From: Marivivens donghaensis
GTDB taxonomy: Bacteria; Pseudomonadota; Alphaproteobacteria; Rhodobacterales; Rhodobacteraceae
Length of the DNA: 64,000 bases
Direction of reading: 5' to 3'
NCBI RefSeq assembly: GCF_023541015.1
Contig: NZ_JALNPR010000001.1
Location: 186,001 to 250,000 of the forward strand
The notes beneath the pieces were generated by a model, which saw only the letters and a program-made list of their open reading frames with translations, ran no database searches and had not been told where the DNA came from. Positions 17,604 through 27,152 of the stretch are shown here, piece after piece (the stretch's first letter is position 1; the number at the start of each line of letters is the position of its first letter). A program made the translations under genes and the position numbers.

Positions 17604-17637
17604 CACTCATTCGTGTTTAAATTTGCACGAATGGGTG
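17604..17637. repeat. Strong dyad between the PPDK-like and hydrolase genes
   Basis: CATTCGTG (17608-17615) and CACGAATG (17626-17633) are perfect complements around a 10-bp AT-rich loop; pairing extends outward to about 12 positions with one G-T. No T-run follows. It may end or protect the upstream mRNA, or be an operator for the cell-wall hydrolase gene 78 bp downstream. Confidence 0.5.
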
Positions 17638-17714
17638 GGTAGACTCTGTTCTAATGTTTCTTGTAGTCCCCTCCGGCCAGCGTGGGGCAGACCGCGTGAA
17701 ACCGGAGCAGAGTG

Positions 17715-18392
17715 ATGAAGAAGTCACTCGTCACTATGACGATTCGCGCCGCAATGACTGCGGCGCTTCTTTTGTCGGGCAGCGCTTATGCGTCCGCACA
17801 GAACCTTTTGGCGAGCCGCCTGTCCTCTTTGCTGGGGCAAGAGCGTGAAGCCATCGCAGAGATTTCGTCGTCGAGCATGACTGCTCTGGCGACCCCGCCC
17901 GCGCCCGAAGCGCGCAACATCGCGACTGTCCCAGCTGGCCTGTATGAAACCGCGACCCTCGACGCTATGCCGAGCGCGTCTGGCGGTGCCCAGTGGGAAT
18001 GTCTCGCAGAAGCCCTTTATTTCGAAGCCCGCGGTGAAAGCCTCAAAGGTCAGTTCGCTGTCGGCGAAGTGATCTTGAACCGTGTTGATAGCAGCGCTTA
18101 CCCGAATTCGGTATGTGGTGTTGTTAATCAGGGCACAGGCCGTTTGCACGCCTGCCAGTTTTCCTACACCTGCGATGGTCGCGCCGAAGCGATCAACGAA
18201 CGTGGTGCGTGGGAAGAGGTGGGCAAGGTCGCTCGCCTGTTGCTCGACGGTGCGCCGCGTGACCTGACCGCAGGTGCAACTCACTATCACACACGTAACG
18301 TGAACCCGACATGGGCCCGCCGTTTCCCGCAGACGGCGGCGATTGACTCGCATCTTTTCTATCGTCAGCCGACCCGCACGGCGTCGAACTAG
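17715..18392 (+). CDS. SleB/CwlJ-like cell wall hydrolase, secreted
   Basis: A 225-residue exported protein. Residues 1-29 form a signal peptide (cut near ASA-Q), 30-90 a low-complexity linker, and 95-215 a Hydrolase_2 (SleB-like) domain with ECLAEALYFEARGES, the glutamate-containing catalytic region, then VGEVILNRVDS and GATHYHTRNVNPTWA. The family includes spore-cortex lytic transglycosylases; in alphaproteobacteria these are thought to cleave peptidoglycan during growth. The ATG at 17715 is preceded by GGAG; a GTG one codon earlier is also possible. It stands alone between two inverted repeats and is not an obvious part of either neighbouring operon. Confidence 0.86.
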   Translation: MKKSLVTMTIRAAMTAALLLSGSAYASAQNLLASRLSSLLGQEREAIAEISSSSMTALATPPAPEARNIATVPAGLYETATLDAMPSASGGAQWECLAEALYFEARGESLKGQFAVGEVILNRVDSSAYPNSVCGVVNQGTGRLHACQFSYTCDGRAEAINERGAWEEVGKVARLLLDGAPRDLTAGATHYHTRNVNPTWARRFPQTAAIDSHLFYRQPTRTASN

Positions 18393-18404
18393 TCGCGTTT
18401 CGGA

Positions 18405-18461
18405 ACCAAAGGGGCGTGCGTGATCGCTTGTCCCTTTGGTGTCGGCCTAGTATGCCGACAC
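18405..18461 (+). promoter_or_regulatory. Tandem hairpins in the folB leader
   Basis: ACCAAAGGG (18405-18413) pairs with CCCTTTGGT (18432-18440), and GTGTCGGC (18439-18446) pairs with GCCGACAC (18454-18461). Both are perfect. They overlap by the two bases GT, so full formation of both competes slightly. The second ends 22 bp before the folB ATG. Neither has a T-run. They could be a terminator of the upstream gene plus an operator, or a structured leader of the folB-folP-glmM operon. Confidence 0.5.
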
Positions 18462-18483
18462 TCGAACGACCGAAAGTGCGACA

Positions 18484-19404
18484 ATGACCGACGATATCCG
18501 CATGGCTTTTGCCCATCCCTCGGAACGAGCCGAAGCCAGCGCAACCCAACCCTGTGACCGTATTTCCCTGAGCGACTATGTTGTTGAGGTCGAAATTGGT
18601 GCGTTTCAGCAGGAACGCGGGCACCTTCAGCGGGTGCGTTTCAACGTCGTGGTCGAAGTCGCGCCGCAGACGGGCGAAATCGACGACGATGTGGATCGGA
18701 TTTTGTCCTACGACACGATTACGGAATCCATTGATGTCGAATTGGGTGCCGAACGGATCAACCTTTTGGAAACTTTGGCCGCACGGGTGGCCGAACGCAT
18801 CTTGCGTGAACCGCAAGCCCTGCGCGTCTTTGTTCGCATCGAAAAGCTAGACCGCGGTCCGTTCTCCCTTGGCGTCGAAATCGTGCGTGCCAAAGGAGAG
18901 GTTGCTCGCAAAGGGCAAGACCACGTTCAGGTACCGCATCCTCGGGTTCTGTATCTGTCGAACGAGGCCATCGTGTCCGACCGTCTCAAAGGCTGGATTG
19001 ATGAGCTATCGGCAGAGAAGGCGCCGCTGATCATTGCCGTTGGTGCAGCCGATACAACGGCTCCACAATCTGCTGCCGCATTGGCGCAGCGTCGGATTGA
19101 TCTCTTGGCCATTGAGCAGAACGCATGGGTTTTGGCTGGTCGCGATAAGCGTTGCATGGTGGTCGGGACGCGGACCGAATTGGATTGGGCGATGAAACAT
19201 TCGCAAATTTGCGTTTGGGCCCCGTCGAAAATCGTCCTCGATGCCGTAGAAAGCCCCTCGGCCAGCCCGCGTGAGGCCTTGGCGCTGGTGTCGTGGTTCG
19301 CTGAACACATGCAAGCTGCAGAGCTTTTGGTAATCGGTGCTGATGCGCCATCGGCCTCTATCCCCGTTCGAACGGCGGAGGTGACGGCGGAGCATCTGCT
19401 ATGA
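18484..19404 (+). CDS. folB: Dihydroneopterin aldolase FolB with C-terminal extra domain
   Basis: A 306-residue protein. Residues 25-140 match FolB (RISLSDYVVEVEIGAFQQER, DDDVDRILSYDTITESI, LLETLAARVAERIL), the enzyme that turns dihydroneopterin into 6-hydroxymethyl-dihydropterin and glycolaldehyde in folate synthesis. FolB proteins are normally near 120 residues; here about 160 further residues follow, beginning around RVLYLSNEAIVSDRLKGW, that I do not recognise. The extension has alternating strands and helices and is not low complexity. The gene overlaps folP by four bases (ATGA) and is preceded by tandem hairpins. The pyrophosphokinase FolK is not seen in the window. Confidence 0.87.
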   Translation: MTDDIRMAFAHPSERAEASATQPCDRISLSDYVVEVEIGAFQQERGHLQRVRFNVVVEVAPQTGEIDDDVDRILSYDTITESIDVELGAERINLLETLAARVAERILREPQALRVFVRIEKLDRGPFSLGVEIVRAKGEVARKGQDHVQVPHPRVLYLSNEAIVSDRLKGWIDELSAEKAPLIIAVGAADTTAPQSAAALAQRRIDLLAIEQNAWVLAGRDKRCMVVGTRTELDWAMKHSQICVWAPSKIVLDAVESPSASPREALALVSWFAEHMQAAELLVIGADAPSASIPVRTAEVTAEHLL

Positions 19405-20405
19405 CCCATTATTACCGCGCCATCCCGATGACTGACCCTGCGCGGCCTGCAGGCGCGCTGCCAATTGCGGGGGGCTGGTGCTGGTTTGATCGGATTGAGG
19501 TTCTGTCACGCGGCAAAGCTGCCGAGATTATCCCCGTGACCGAAGCTCCGCAGAGCGTTCTGCATGCGATCGCTTCGCCCCGTGGGGATATCGCGGGGCT
19601 GTCGATGGACGAGCCGCAGGTCATGGGCATCCTGAACGTCACCCCAGATAGTTTTTCAGACGGTGGGCGATATATCGACCCTGAAAACGCGCTGTCCCAA
19701 GCGCAAACCATGATCCGCGAAGGTGCGACGATTATTGACGTTGGGGGGGAAAGCACACGTCCTGGTGCGGTTGTCGTTCCTGTCGAAGAAGAAACGGCAC
19801 GTGTCGCGCAGGTTGTTGAGGCGTTGGCGAATGGCGGAGTTTGCGTTTCGATTGATACGCGAAAGGCAGCCGTTGCTGCAAAGGCCGCCGAATTGGGGGC
19901 CAAGATCCTCAACGATGTGTCGGCAATGTCCTATGATCCAGCGATGGCCGAGGTTGCAGTCGCTACTGGTTTGCCGATCTGCCTGATGCACGCGCAGGGC
20001 ACACCTGAAACCATGCAGGCTGACCCGCGTTACGACGATGTTGTGCTAGATGTTTATGACTATCTGGCGGAACGTATTGAGGTGGCCATCGCCGCCGGGA
20101 TCAAGCGATCACAGATCATTGTCGATCCGGGAATTGGCTTTGGCAAAACACAACAGCATAACCTTGCGCTTTTGCGGCGCTTGTCGATCTTTCACAGCTT
20201 AGGCTGTCCGATCCTACTCGGGGCGAGCCGCAAACGTTTCATTGGTGAAATATCCGGTGCGCAGGATGCTGCCGAAAGGATGGCTGGATCGGTCTCTGTC
20301 GCGCTCGATGGTATTCGCCAAGGGGTGCAGATCGTGCGAGTCCATGATACTTTGCACACCAGACAGGCCATTAGCCTGCAGACTGCATTGTTTGGGACAC
20401 TTTAA
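19401..20405 (+). CDS. folP: Dihydropteroate synthase
   Basis: A 334-residue dihydropteroate synthase joining 4-aminobenzoate to dihydropterin pyrophosphate; the sulfonamide target. The barrel carries [40 protein letters not shown] and [11 protein letters not shown]. The first 70 residues, before [14 protein letters not shown], form an extension not found in short FolP proteins and include [15 protein letters not shown]. It is coupled to folB by ATGA and to glmM by a one-base overlap (TAATG). Confidence 0.95.
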   Translation: MTHYYRAIPMTDPARPAGALPIAGGWCWFDRIEVLSRGKAAEIIPVTEAPQSVLHAIASPRGDIAGLSMDEPQVMGILNVTPDSFSDGGRYIDPENALSQAQTMIREGATIIDVGGESTRPGAVVVPVEEETARVAQVVEALANGGVCVSIDTRKAAVAAKAAELGAKILNDVSAMSYDPAMAEVAVATGLPICLMHAQGTPETMQADPRYDDVVLDVYDYLAERIEVAIAAGIKRSQIIVDPGIGFGKTQQHNLALLRRLSIFHSLGCPILLGASRKRFIGEISGAQDAAERMAGSVSVALDGIRQGVQIVRVHDTLHTRQAISLQTALFGTL

Positions 20406-21748
20406 TGACTCGTAAATTATTTGGTACGGATGGGGTGCGTGGGACCGCAAACCAATATCCGATGACCGCTGAGATGGCCTTGAAAATCGGGGCCGCTGCT
20501 GGGCGATATTTTCGCAACGACGGATCGAACGGCCACCGCGTGGTGATCGGTAAGGACACGCGACTGTCGGGCTATATGTTTGAAAATGCTCTGACGGCGG
20601 GTCTGACCTCAACTGGTATGAACGTTCTTTTGCTCGGCCCCGTGCCGACACCTGCTGTTGGGATGCTGACCACGACAATGCGTGCCGACGTTGGCATCAT
20701 GATTTCAGCGAGCCACAACCCGCACCACGACAACGGCATCAAATTCTTTGGCCCTGACGGCTTCAAGCTGTCGGACGAAGCTGAGGCCGAGATCGAAGCA
20801 ATGGTGTTCGCGGATATCCAGCTCGCTCAGTCGATCAATATCGGTCGTGCAAAGCGTATCGATGATGGTCGATTCCGTTACGCTGAACGGGTCAAGGCGA
20901 CCTTCCCTCAGGGGCAGAACCTCAAGGGTTTGAAGGTCGTGATCGACTGCGCGAACGGGGCAGCGCATAAGGTTGCGCCCGAGGTTCTTTGGGAACTTGG
21001 CGCAGAGGTTATCCCCGTTGGCGTTGCGCCGAACGGCTATAACATCAACGAAAACTGTGGCTCGACCAGCCCACGCACTGCGGCTGAGACAATCGTGAGC
21101 CATGGTGCTGACGTTGGTATCTGCCTCGATGGCGATGCGGACCGCATCATGATCCTCGATGAAAAGGGCAATGTCGCTGACGGCGACCAGTTGATGGCGC
21201 TGATGGCGGGACGTTGGGCGGACGAAGGTCGTCTGTCGGGCGGTGCCTTGGTTGCGACGGTGATGTCGAACCTTGGCCTAGAGCGTTACCTCGACGGTCG
21301 CGGTTTGCGGCTGGAGCGTACCAACGTAGGTGACCGCTATGTCGTCGAACGGATGCGGGCAGGGGGCTATAACCTCGGTGGTGAACAGTCTGGCCACATC
21401 GTGATGACGGATTTTGCAACGACTGGGGATGGCCTCTTGGCTGGTCTGCAGTTCCTTGCTGCAATGATCGCGACCGGTAAGAAGGCCAGCGAACTGACGA
21501 AGTCGTTTGAGACGGTTCCGCAGATGCTCAAAAACGTGCGCTATTCGGCGGGCAGTGATCCGCTCTCTGCAGAGAGCGTGAAGCGGGCGATTGCGGATGC
21601 AGAGGGTCTTTTGGTCGGCAAAGGGCGTCTGTTGATCCGTAAATCGGGGACTGAACCGCTCGTGCGTGTTATGGCCGAATGCGAAGATGCGGCGCTGCTA
21701 GAGCAGGTTGTTGACGGGATCGTGGCCGAGGTTCAAACCGCAGCCTGA
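20405..21748 (+). CDS. glmM: Phosphoglucosamine mutase
   Basis: A 447-residue alpha-D-phosphohexomutase that converts glucosamine-6-phosphate into glucosamine-1-phosphate for UDP-GlcNAc, the precursor of peptidoglycan and lipid A. The start [16 protein letters not shown] is diagnostic. The phospho-serine loop [17 protein letters not shown] has its catalytic Ser at about 103; the metal loop LDGDADR, the sugar loop GGEQSGH and the phosphate site [12 protein letters not shown] are intact. It is the last gene of the folB-folP-glmM unit and ends at a strong bidirectional terminator. Confidence 0.97.
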   Translation: MTRKLFGTDGVRGTANQYPMTAEMALKIGAAAGRYFRNDGSNGHRVVIGKDTRLSGYMFENALTAGLTSTGMNVLLLGPVPTPAVGMLTTTMRADVGIMISASHNPHHDNGIKFFGPDGFKLSDEAEAEIEAMVFADIQLAQSINIGRAKRIDDGRFRYAERVKATFPQGQNLKGLKVVIDCANGAAHKVAPEVLWELGAEVIPVGVAPNGYNINENCGSTSPRTAAETIVSHGADVGICLDGDADRIMILDEKGNVADGDQLMALMAGRWADEGRLSGGALVATVMSNLGLERYLDGRGLRLERTNVGDRYVVERMRAGGYNLGGEQSGHIVMTDFATTGDGLLAGLQFLAAMIATGKKASELTKSFETVPQMLKNVRYSAGSDPLSAESVKRAIADAEGLLVGKGRLLIRKSGTEPLVRVMAECEDAALLEQVVDGIVAEVQTAA

Positions 21749-21766
21749 CCGCTAGGACACCAGACA

Positions 21767-21797
21767 TGAAAAAAGCGCCCCGTTTGGGGCGCTTTTG
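21767..21797. terminator. Bidirectional terminator between glmM and ilvC
   Basis: AAAAAAGCGCCCC, GTTT loop and GGGGCGCTTTT form an 8-bp GC helix extended by A-T pairs, with T-runs on both strands. It serves both convergent genes. Confidence 0.9.
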
Positions 21798-21834
21798 CAT
21801 TTGGGGTGGCGGGTTTTCCCGCCACGCGGCCAAA

Positions 21835-22995
<1,161 letters not shown>

Positions 22996-23451
22996 ATGCT
23001 TGATGACCTAGATCGCCGTATTCTTCGGCTACTTCAATCTGATCCTACGATGCCTTTGCCCGATCTGGCAGAGGCCTGCGGGTTGACAACTGGCCGCGCG
23101 ACGCGCCGATTGGATAAACTGCGCGAATTGGGTGTCCTCAAGGGGCAAGAGGCCGTGATCGACTGGCGCGCGCTAGGGTTCGATGTAGCGGTTTCGCTGC
23201 GCTGCACGCTGGATAAGACCCAGGGTCGCGCGTTTGACGATTTCCTTGAGGCCGCACGTCAGGTGCCTGAAGTGATCGAAATCCAAACCTTCCTCGGGCG
23301 CGTGGACGTGCGGTTGCATATCGTGGCGCGGGACCTCGCGCATTGGCAGTCCATCTATCGTGATCGCGTTCTCGAACTGCCTCACATTGCTGAAATTGAG
23401 TCGTTGCTCACCGTGGCGACCGTCAAACGGGAGGAGGCTCTTCCGCTATGA
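22996..23451 (+). CDS. Lrp/AsnC-family transcriptional regulator (first of pair)
   Basis: A 151-residue Lrp/AsnC protein. The N-terminal helix-turn-helix is LDDLDRRILRLLQSDPTMPL with GLTTGRATRRLDKLRELGVL, and the C-terminal RAM ligand-binding domain follows. It is smaller than typical and lacks an obvious FF..V signature. Its ATGA overlaps the next Lrp gene, so both are made together and may form a heteromer. It is divergent from ilvC, suggesting a role in branched-chain amino-acid control, though this is inferred only from position. Confidence 0.88.
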   Translation: MLDDLDRRILRLLQSDPTMPLPDLAEACGLTTGRATRRLDKLRELGVLKGQEAVIDWRALGFDVAVSLRCTLDKTQGRAFDDFLEAARQVPEVIEIQTFLGRVDVRLHIVARDLAHWQSIYRDRVLELPHIAEIESLLTVATVKREEALPL

Positions 23452-23903
23452 TCGAATTGGATGACATCGACCGCAAAATCCTGCGGGCATTACAGCAGGA
23501 CGCTACCCAATCGGCGAGCCAGTTGGGACGTAGGTTCGATCTGTCGCAGCCTGCAACATGGCGGCGGATTAAACGGTTAGAAGAGGCGGGTGCCATCGCG
23601 GGGCGGCGTTTGGTGCTGGACCGTGAAAAGCTCGGCTTTGGGGTGACGGTTTTTCTGGGCGTCAAACTGGTCGCCAAAGGTCGGGTGAGCCTAGAGGATT
23701 TTGAACGCGCCGTGTCCGCCATCCGCGAAGTGCAAACGGTGGAGCACGTTCTGGGGCTCTATGACTACCGCCTGCGTGTCGTCGCGACCGACCTATCTGA
23801 CTTTGAACGCGTTTTGCGCCGACGGATTATGACCCTCCCGGGTGTGGGGAACGTTGAGGCGAACGTGCTTTTGACTGAGGAGCGCCGCCCCGGCCCCCTG
23901 TGA
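23448..23903 (+). CDS. Lrp/AsnC-family transcriptional regulator (second of pair)
   Basis: A 151-residue Lrp/AsnC protein of the same length as the preceding one. It begins MIELDDIDRKILRALQQDA, with recognition region LSQPATWRRIKRLEEAGAI and a RAM domain containing LGLYDYRLRVVATDLSDFERVL. The two proteins are clearly diverged, so this is an old duplication or a functional pair rather than a recent copy. The start overlaps the previous stop by four bases. No effector can be predicted from the sequence. Confidence 0.9.
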   Translation: MIELDDIDRKILRALQQDATQSASQLGRRFDLSQPATWRRIKRLEEAGAIAGRRLVLDREKLGFGVTVFLGVKLVAKGRVSLEDFERAVSAIREVQTVEHVLGLYDYRLRVVATDLSDFERVLRRRIMTLPGVGNVEANVLLTEERRPGPL

Positions 23904-23967
23904 CAAAGTTGTTATGCGCTTTGCTGGGTGAAATCGGTTAACACCTCCTCAACATAGGGAGATGCCG

Positions 23968-24510
23968 ATGAAATACGCTATTTTTGCACTGATGATCACT
24001 GTAGCAGGCCCAGTTGTCGCGCAATCGATGCATGGTCACCCAGTTGATAGCAACGGCATGCCTATCCACGATATGACCAATATGCCCGGATTGCAGGGCA
24101 CGAACGCGCAGCCGCACGAAAGCGCTGAATTGGCGGTGATGTTCAACAATTTCTCGACCCTCTCGCGCACGGTTGAGAACCTCCCGAACGGTATTCGCAC
24201 TGTTACGACGAGCTCTAATCCTGCGGTGTTGGATGCGTTAACCAGCCACGTTGTCGGCATGATCGGGCGGGTGGAGGCGAAAGACAGCCCCGACATTTTC
24301 ATCCAAAGCCCAACCTTGGACATCTTTTTCGAACGCGGTGACCAGATTGAGACGACCATTGACCTCACGGACGAAGGTATCGTCGTGGTTCAAACCTCAG
24401 ACGATCCCGAATTGGTCGAAGCGATGCATGTCCACGCGGCCGAAGTGTCTGCCATGGCAGAGCGCGGAATGATGGCTGTTCATGAGATGATGATGCAGCG
24501 CCATCACTAA
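23968..24510 (+). CDS. Small secreted Met/His-rich protein
   Basis: A 180-residue protein with a signal peptide (KYAIFALMITVAGPVVAQ, cut near VAQ-S). Both ends are rich in Met and His: SMHGHPVDSNGMPIHDMTNM at the start and MMAVHEMMMQRHH at the end. The middle is an alpha/beta segment without a domain I recognise. Such ends could bind copper or another soft metal in the periplasm; this is inference. The ATG at 23968 has GGGAG six bases upstream, so the ATG two codons earlier is less likely. It lies 64 bp after the Lrp pair and ends two bases before the convergent hydroxylase gene. Confidence 0.72.
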   Translation: MKYAIFALMITVAGPVVAQSMHGHPVDSNGMPIHDMTNMPGLQGTNAQPHESAELAVMFNNFSTLSRTVENLPNGIRTVTTSSNPAVLDALTSHVVGMIGRVEAKDSPDIFIQSPTLDIFFERGDQIETTIDLTDEGIVVVQTSDDPELVEAMHVHAAEVSAMAERGMMAVHEMMMQRHH

Positions 24511-24511
24511 A

Positions 24512-25723
24512 TCAGCGTGCGCCGAGGCCCATTTCCATCAGGGCCTTTCGCACGGGTGCCACGGAGTAGAGCGCTTCAATGCCTTTGGCACGCAGGTCGC
24601 GGATGCTCTGGGCGCCTGCAATTGACGCGCGGTTCAGGGCATCGACGCCTTTGACGCGCAGGACGACTTCGCTGTGACGGCGGCGTTCGTAGGTTGCCAA
24701 CATTTGCGCATCACCCAAGCCATCGGGCCGTTCTTTGGCGAGGTCGAGAAGGCAGATCATATCGCCGAGGCTCATGTTCAGCCCCTGTGCGCCAATCGGA
24801 GGCACGACGTGCGCTGCTTCCGCGACCAAGGCGCAACGCTGCGCGGTCATGCGGTCGGCAACTTGGCTGATGATCGGCCACGCCTGACGTTTGCCGACGA
24901 CTTGCAAGGGGCCGTAAATGCCTGCGGATCGTTCGGTTGCCGCCTTGTTGAACTCATCTTCGGGGAGGTCGCGCAAACGCAACACCTCTGCGCCGTTTTC
25001 CATCCAGACCACAGCAGAGCAGGGTTTGCCGTCTTGATCAGGCAATGGGACCAGCGTGAAGGGACCGCCCGAGCGGTGGACTTCGGTAGATACGTTGTAG
25101 TGCGGTGCCTCGTGGGTTACGGCAAAGACCACGGCCTTTTGTCCGTACCGCGTGGTCTTAGCGTCAATACCAGCGGCCTGACGAACAGCAGAGTTGCGAC
25201 CATCCGCTCCGATCACCAATTTGCATCGCACTTGTGTGCCATCGGTCAACATCACGAGAGCCTCGGCTTCGCGGGTGGTCATCGATTTGAACCCGACGCC
25301 AGCGCGGAAATCGACCGTATCCAATTCAGCCAACCGTGCCACCATTTCACGTCGGAGGAGCCAGTTCGGCAGGTTCCAGCCAAACGGCAGGTCAGAAATG
25401 TCCGAGGCGTTGAAATCTTTGATGACGCGCGGTTCGGGATCAACCCCACCCGCATCAACGATCCGCATCACCTGAAGGGGCGCCGCGTGGGCGTCCAGCT
25501 TGTCCCAAATCCCCGCATCGGCGAGGAAATTCCGCGACCCTTGGAAAAACGCGGTCGTGCGGTGATCAGAGTCTGCGCTGGTATTATCCGTCACGGGCGG
25601 CGCGGGGTCCACGCACACAACCGAAAACCCAGCTGCCCCAAAGGCCGCCGCACAAGACAGGCCGGCAACGCCGCCACCTGCGATCACAATATCCGCAGAA
25701 ATCCGTTCCATATGGATAGACAT
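24512..25723 (-). CDS. UbiH/UbiF-family FAD-dependent hydroxylase
   Basis: A 403-residue FAD monooxygenase of the UbiH/UbiF/Coq6 group. It has the dinucleotide motif IVIAGGGVAGLSCAAAF, the VIGADGRNSAVR (DG) motif and the second FAD-contact region ALVAEAAHVVPPIGAQGLN. Its best guess is a ubiquinone ring hydroxylase; alphaproteobacteria often use one or two broad UbiH-like enzymes. The usual GDAAH is EAAH here, a small departure. The start is uncertain: ATG 25723 or the in-frame ATG at 25711. It stands alone, convergent with the small secreted protein. Confidence 0.85.
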   Translation of the reverse strand: MSIHMERISADIVIAGGGVAGLSCAAAFGAAGFSVVCVDPAPPVTDNTSADSDHRTTAFFQGSRNFLADAGIWDKLDAHAAPLQVMRIVDAGGVDPEPRVIKDFNASDISDLPFGWNLPNWLLRREMVARLAELDTVDFRAGVGFKSMTTREAEALVMLTDGTQVRCKLVIGADGRNSAVRQAAGIDAKTTRYGQKAVVFAVTHEAPHYNVSTEVHRSGGPFTLVPLPDQDGKPCSAVVWMENGAEVLRLRDLPEDEFNKAATERSAGIYGPLQVVGKRQAWPIISQVADRMTAQRCALVAEAAHVVPPIGAQGLNMSLGDMICLLDLAKERPDGLGDAQMLATYERRRHSEVVLRVKGVDALNRASIAGAQSIRDLRAKGIEALYSVAPVRKALMEMGLGAR

Positions 25724-25753
25724 AGGCCTGTCTAAGGGCAGGGAAAAGGTCTG

Positions 25754-26398
25754 TTAGATCACCTGCGACAGAAAAGCCGCGAGATCATCGGTGTGGTGGT
25801 GAATATGCGGGGCGGGCAAGGGATCAGGGCCTACGTGAACGGTGCGCATACCCAATGCATGAGGCACCGCGAGGTTACGAACATCGTCCTCGAACATCGC
25901 GCCGAGTTCGGGGGCTAGATTGTCGAGCGCAAAGATAGCCTCAAATGCTGCCTGTTCAGGTTTGGGGCGATAGCCCGCGTGTTCAACGCCGTAAACAGCA
26001 TCAAACAACCCCATCAGTCCACGTGCCTCTAACACCTTGAGTGCATAGGGGCGGGCGCCGTTGGTGTAGACGACCTTTCGTCCAGGGAGCGCGTCAATCC
26101 GCGCGGCTAGGGCTGGATCAGGCGAAAGCACTGAAAAATCGATGTCATGGACCGCATCGAGGTAAGGATCTGGGTCAATCGAATGTTCGGCCATTAGTCC
26201 CGCTAGCGTGGTCCCGTATCGTTTCCAATAGGTGTCGCGCAGGTGGTCGGCGACCTCTGTCGAAACGTTCAACGCCTTTGCCACATAGTCGGTCATTTTG
26301 ACTTCAATCTGGTCGAAAAGCCGAGCCGAGGGCGGGTATAGCGTGTTGTCCAAATCAAAGACCCACGCGCGGACATGTTTGAAAGATGCAGCAACCAT
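25754..26398 (-). CDS. HAD-family pyrimidine 5'-nucleotidase-like hydrolase
   Basis: A 214-residue haloacid-dehalogenase hydrolase of the pyrimidine 5'-nucleotidase type. The first HAD motif is VFDLDNTLYPP (nucleophile Asp near 15), followed by the YTNGARPYALKVL second motif and FEDDVRNLAVP for the acid motif. The YPPSARLFDQIE stretch is typical of the yeast SDT1/PHM8-like group, which dephosphorylates nucleoside monophosphates. The start is uncertain; ATG 26398 is used because homologues begin shortly before the first motif, but an ATG at 26422 also exists. It is divergent from the GntR gene. Confidence 0.85.
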   Translation of the reverse strand: MVAASFKHVRAWVFDLDNTLYPPSARLFDQIEVKMTDYVAKALNVSTEVADHLRDTYWKRYGTTLAGLMAEHSIDPDPYLDAVHDIDFSVLSPDPALAARIDALPGRKVVYTNGARPYALKVLEARGLMGLFDAVYGVEHAGYRPKPEQAAFEAIFALDNLAPELGAMFEDDVRNLAVPHALGMRTVHVGPDPLPAPHIHHHTDDLAAFLSQVI

Positions 26399-26486
26399 GA
26401 CGACACAGGTAAAGCGACGCATTGACGCCTGCAACGGCTTTGGCTTGATTGCGGGGCGAAATGATGACTAGGCTCTAACACTCAAT

Positions 26487-27152
26487 ATGACGAAAGTGGC
26501 CATGCAAGACCCTAAACACGCCCAAAAAGACGCCTATCAATTGATCCTCGAGGCAATCGACAGCCACATTTACAAGCCGGGTGACCGGTTGGTGGAAAGT
26601 GACCTTGCAGATCGGTTCGGTGTGTCGCGGACCCCGATCCGTGAAGCGCTCCAGCGTCTTGAGACGCAGAGCCTGCTGACCCGCGATGGTCGGTCGCTGA
26701 TTGTGGCGTCCTTGGACCATACGCAAATGGCCGAGCTGTATGTGGTGCGTGGTGAACTCGAGGGGCTGGCAGCACGACTTGCTGCGCGGCACGCCACGCC
26801 CGAAGAAATTCGCGTGTTGAAAGATATGGTTCAGGCAGACCGCAAGTTGCTGGGCGACCCGTCGGCGCTGAGCCGCGCGAACAAACGGTTCCACAAACAG
26901 ATCCACCTTGCGTCGCACAATCGGTTCTTGGTTCAACAACTCGACCTTGTGCATCGATCGATGGCGCTGCTCGCGACGACATCATTGGCGGCAGAGGGGC
27001 GCGGTGATGATGCGCTTGCAGAACATGATGCGATTGTTGAGGCGATTGCGGCGGGGGATGGAGATGCGGCCGATAAGTCTCTGCGCGAACACATCTCAAA
27101 GGCTTTCGTCACGCGATTGAAGCTTGACGCGGCGAAGGTCGAAAACAGCTAA
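26487..27152 (+). CDS. GntR-family (FadR/FCD) transcriptional regulator
   Basis: A 221-residue one-component regulator. The winged helix is at residues 15-75 (YKPGDRLVESDLADRFGVSR, TPIREALQRLETQSLL), and the C-terminal all-helical FCD domain has the metal-binding pattern with FHKQIHLASHN and EHDAIVEAIAAGD. FCD proteins usually sense small organic acids. The regulated genes are unknown; the nearest are the divergent HAD gene and the convergent glycosyltransferase, whose stop overlaps this stop by three bases. Confidence 0.92.
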   Translation: MTKVAMQDPKHAQKDAYQLILEAIDSHIYKPGDRLVESDLADRFGVSRTPIREALQRLETQSLLTRDGRSLIVASLDHTQMAELYVVRGELEGLAARLAARHATPEEIRVLKDMVQADRKLLGDPSALSRANKRFHKQIHLASHNRFLVQQLDLVHRSMALLATTSLAAEGRGDDALAEHDAIVEAIAAGDGDAADKSLREHISKAFVTRLKLDAAKVENS

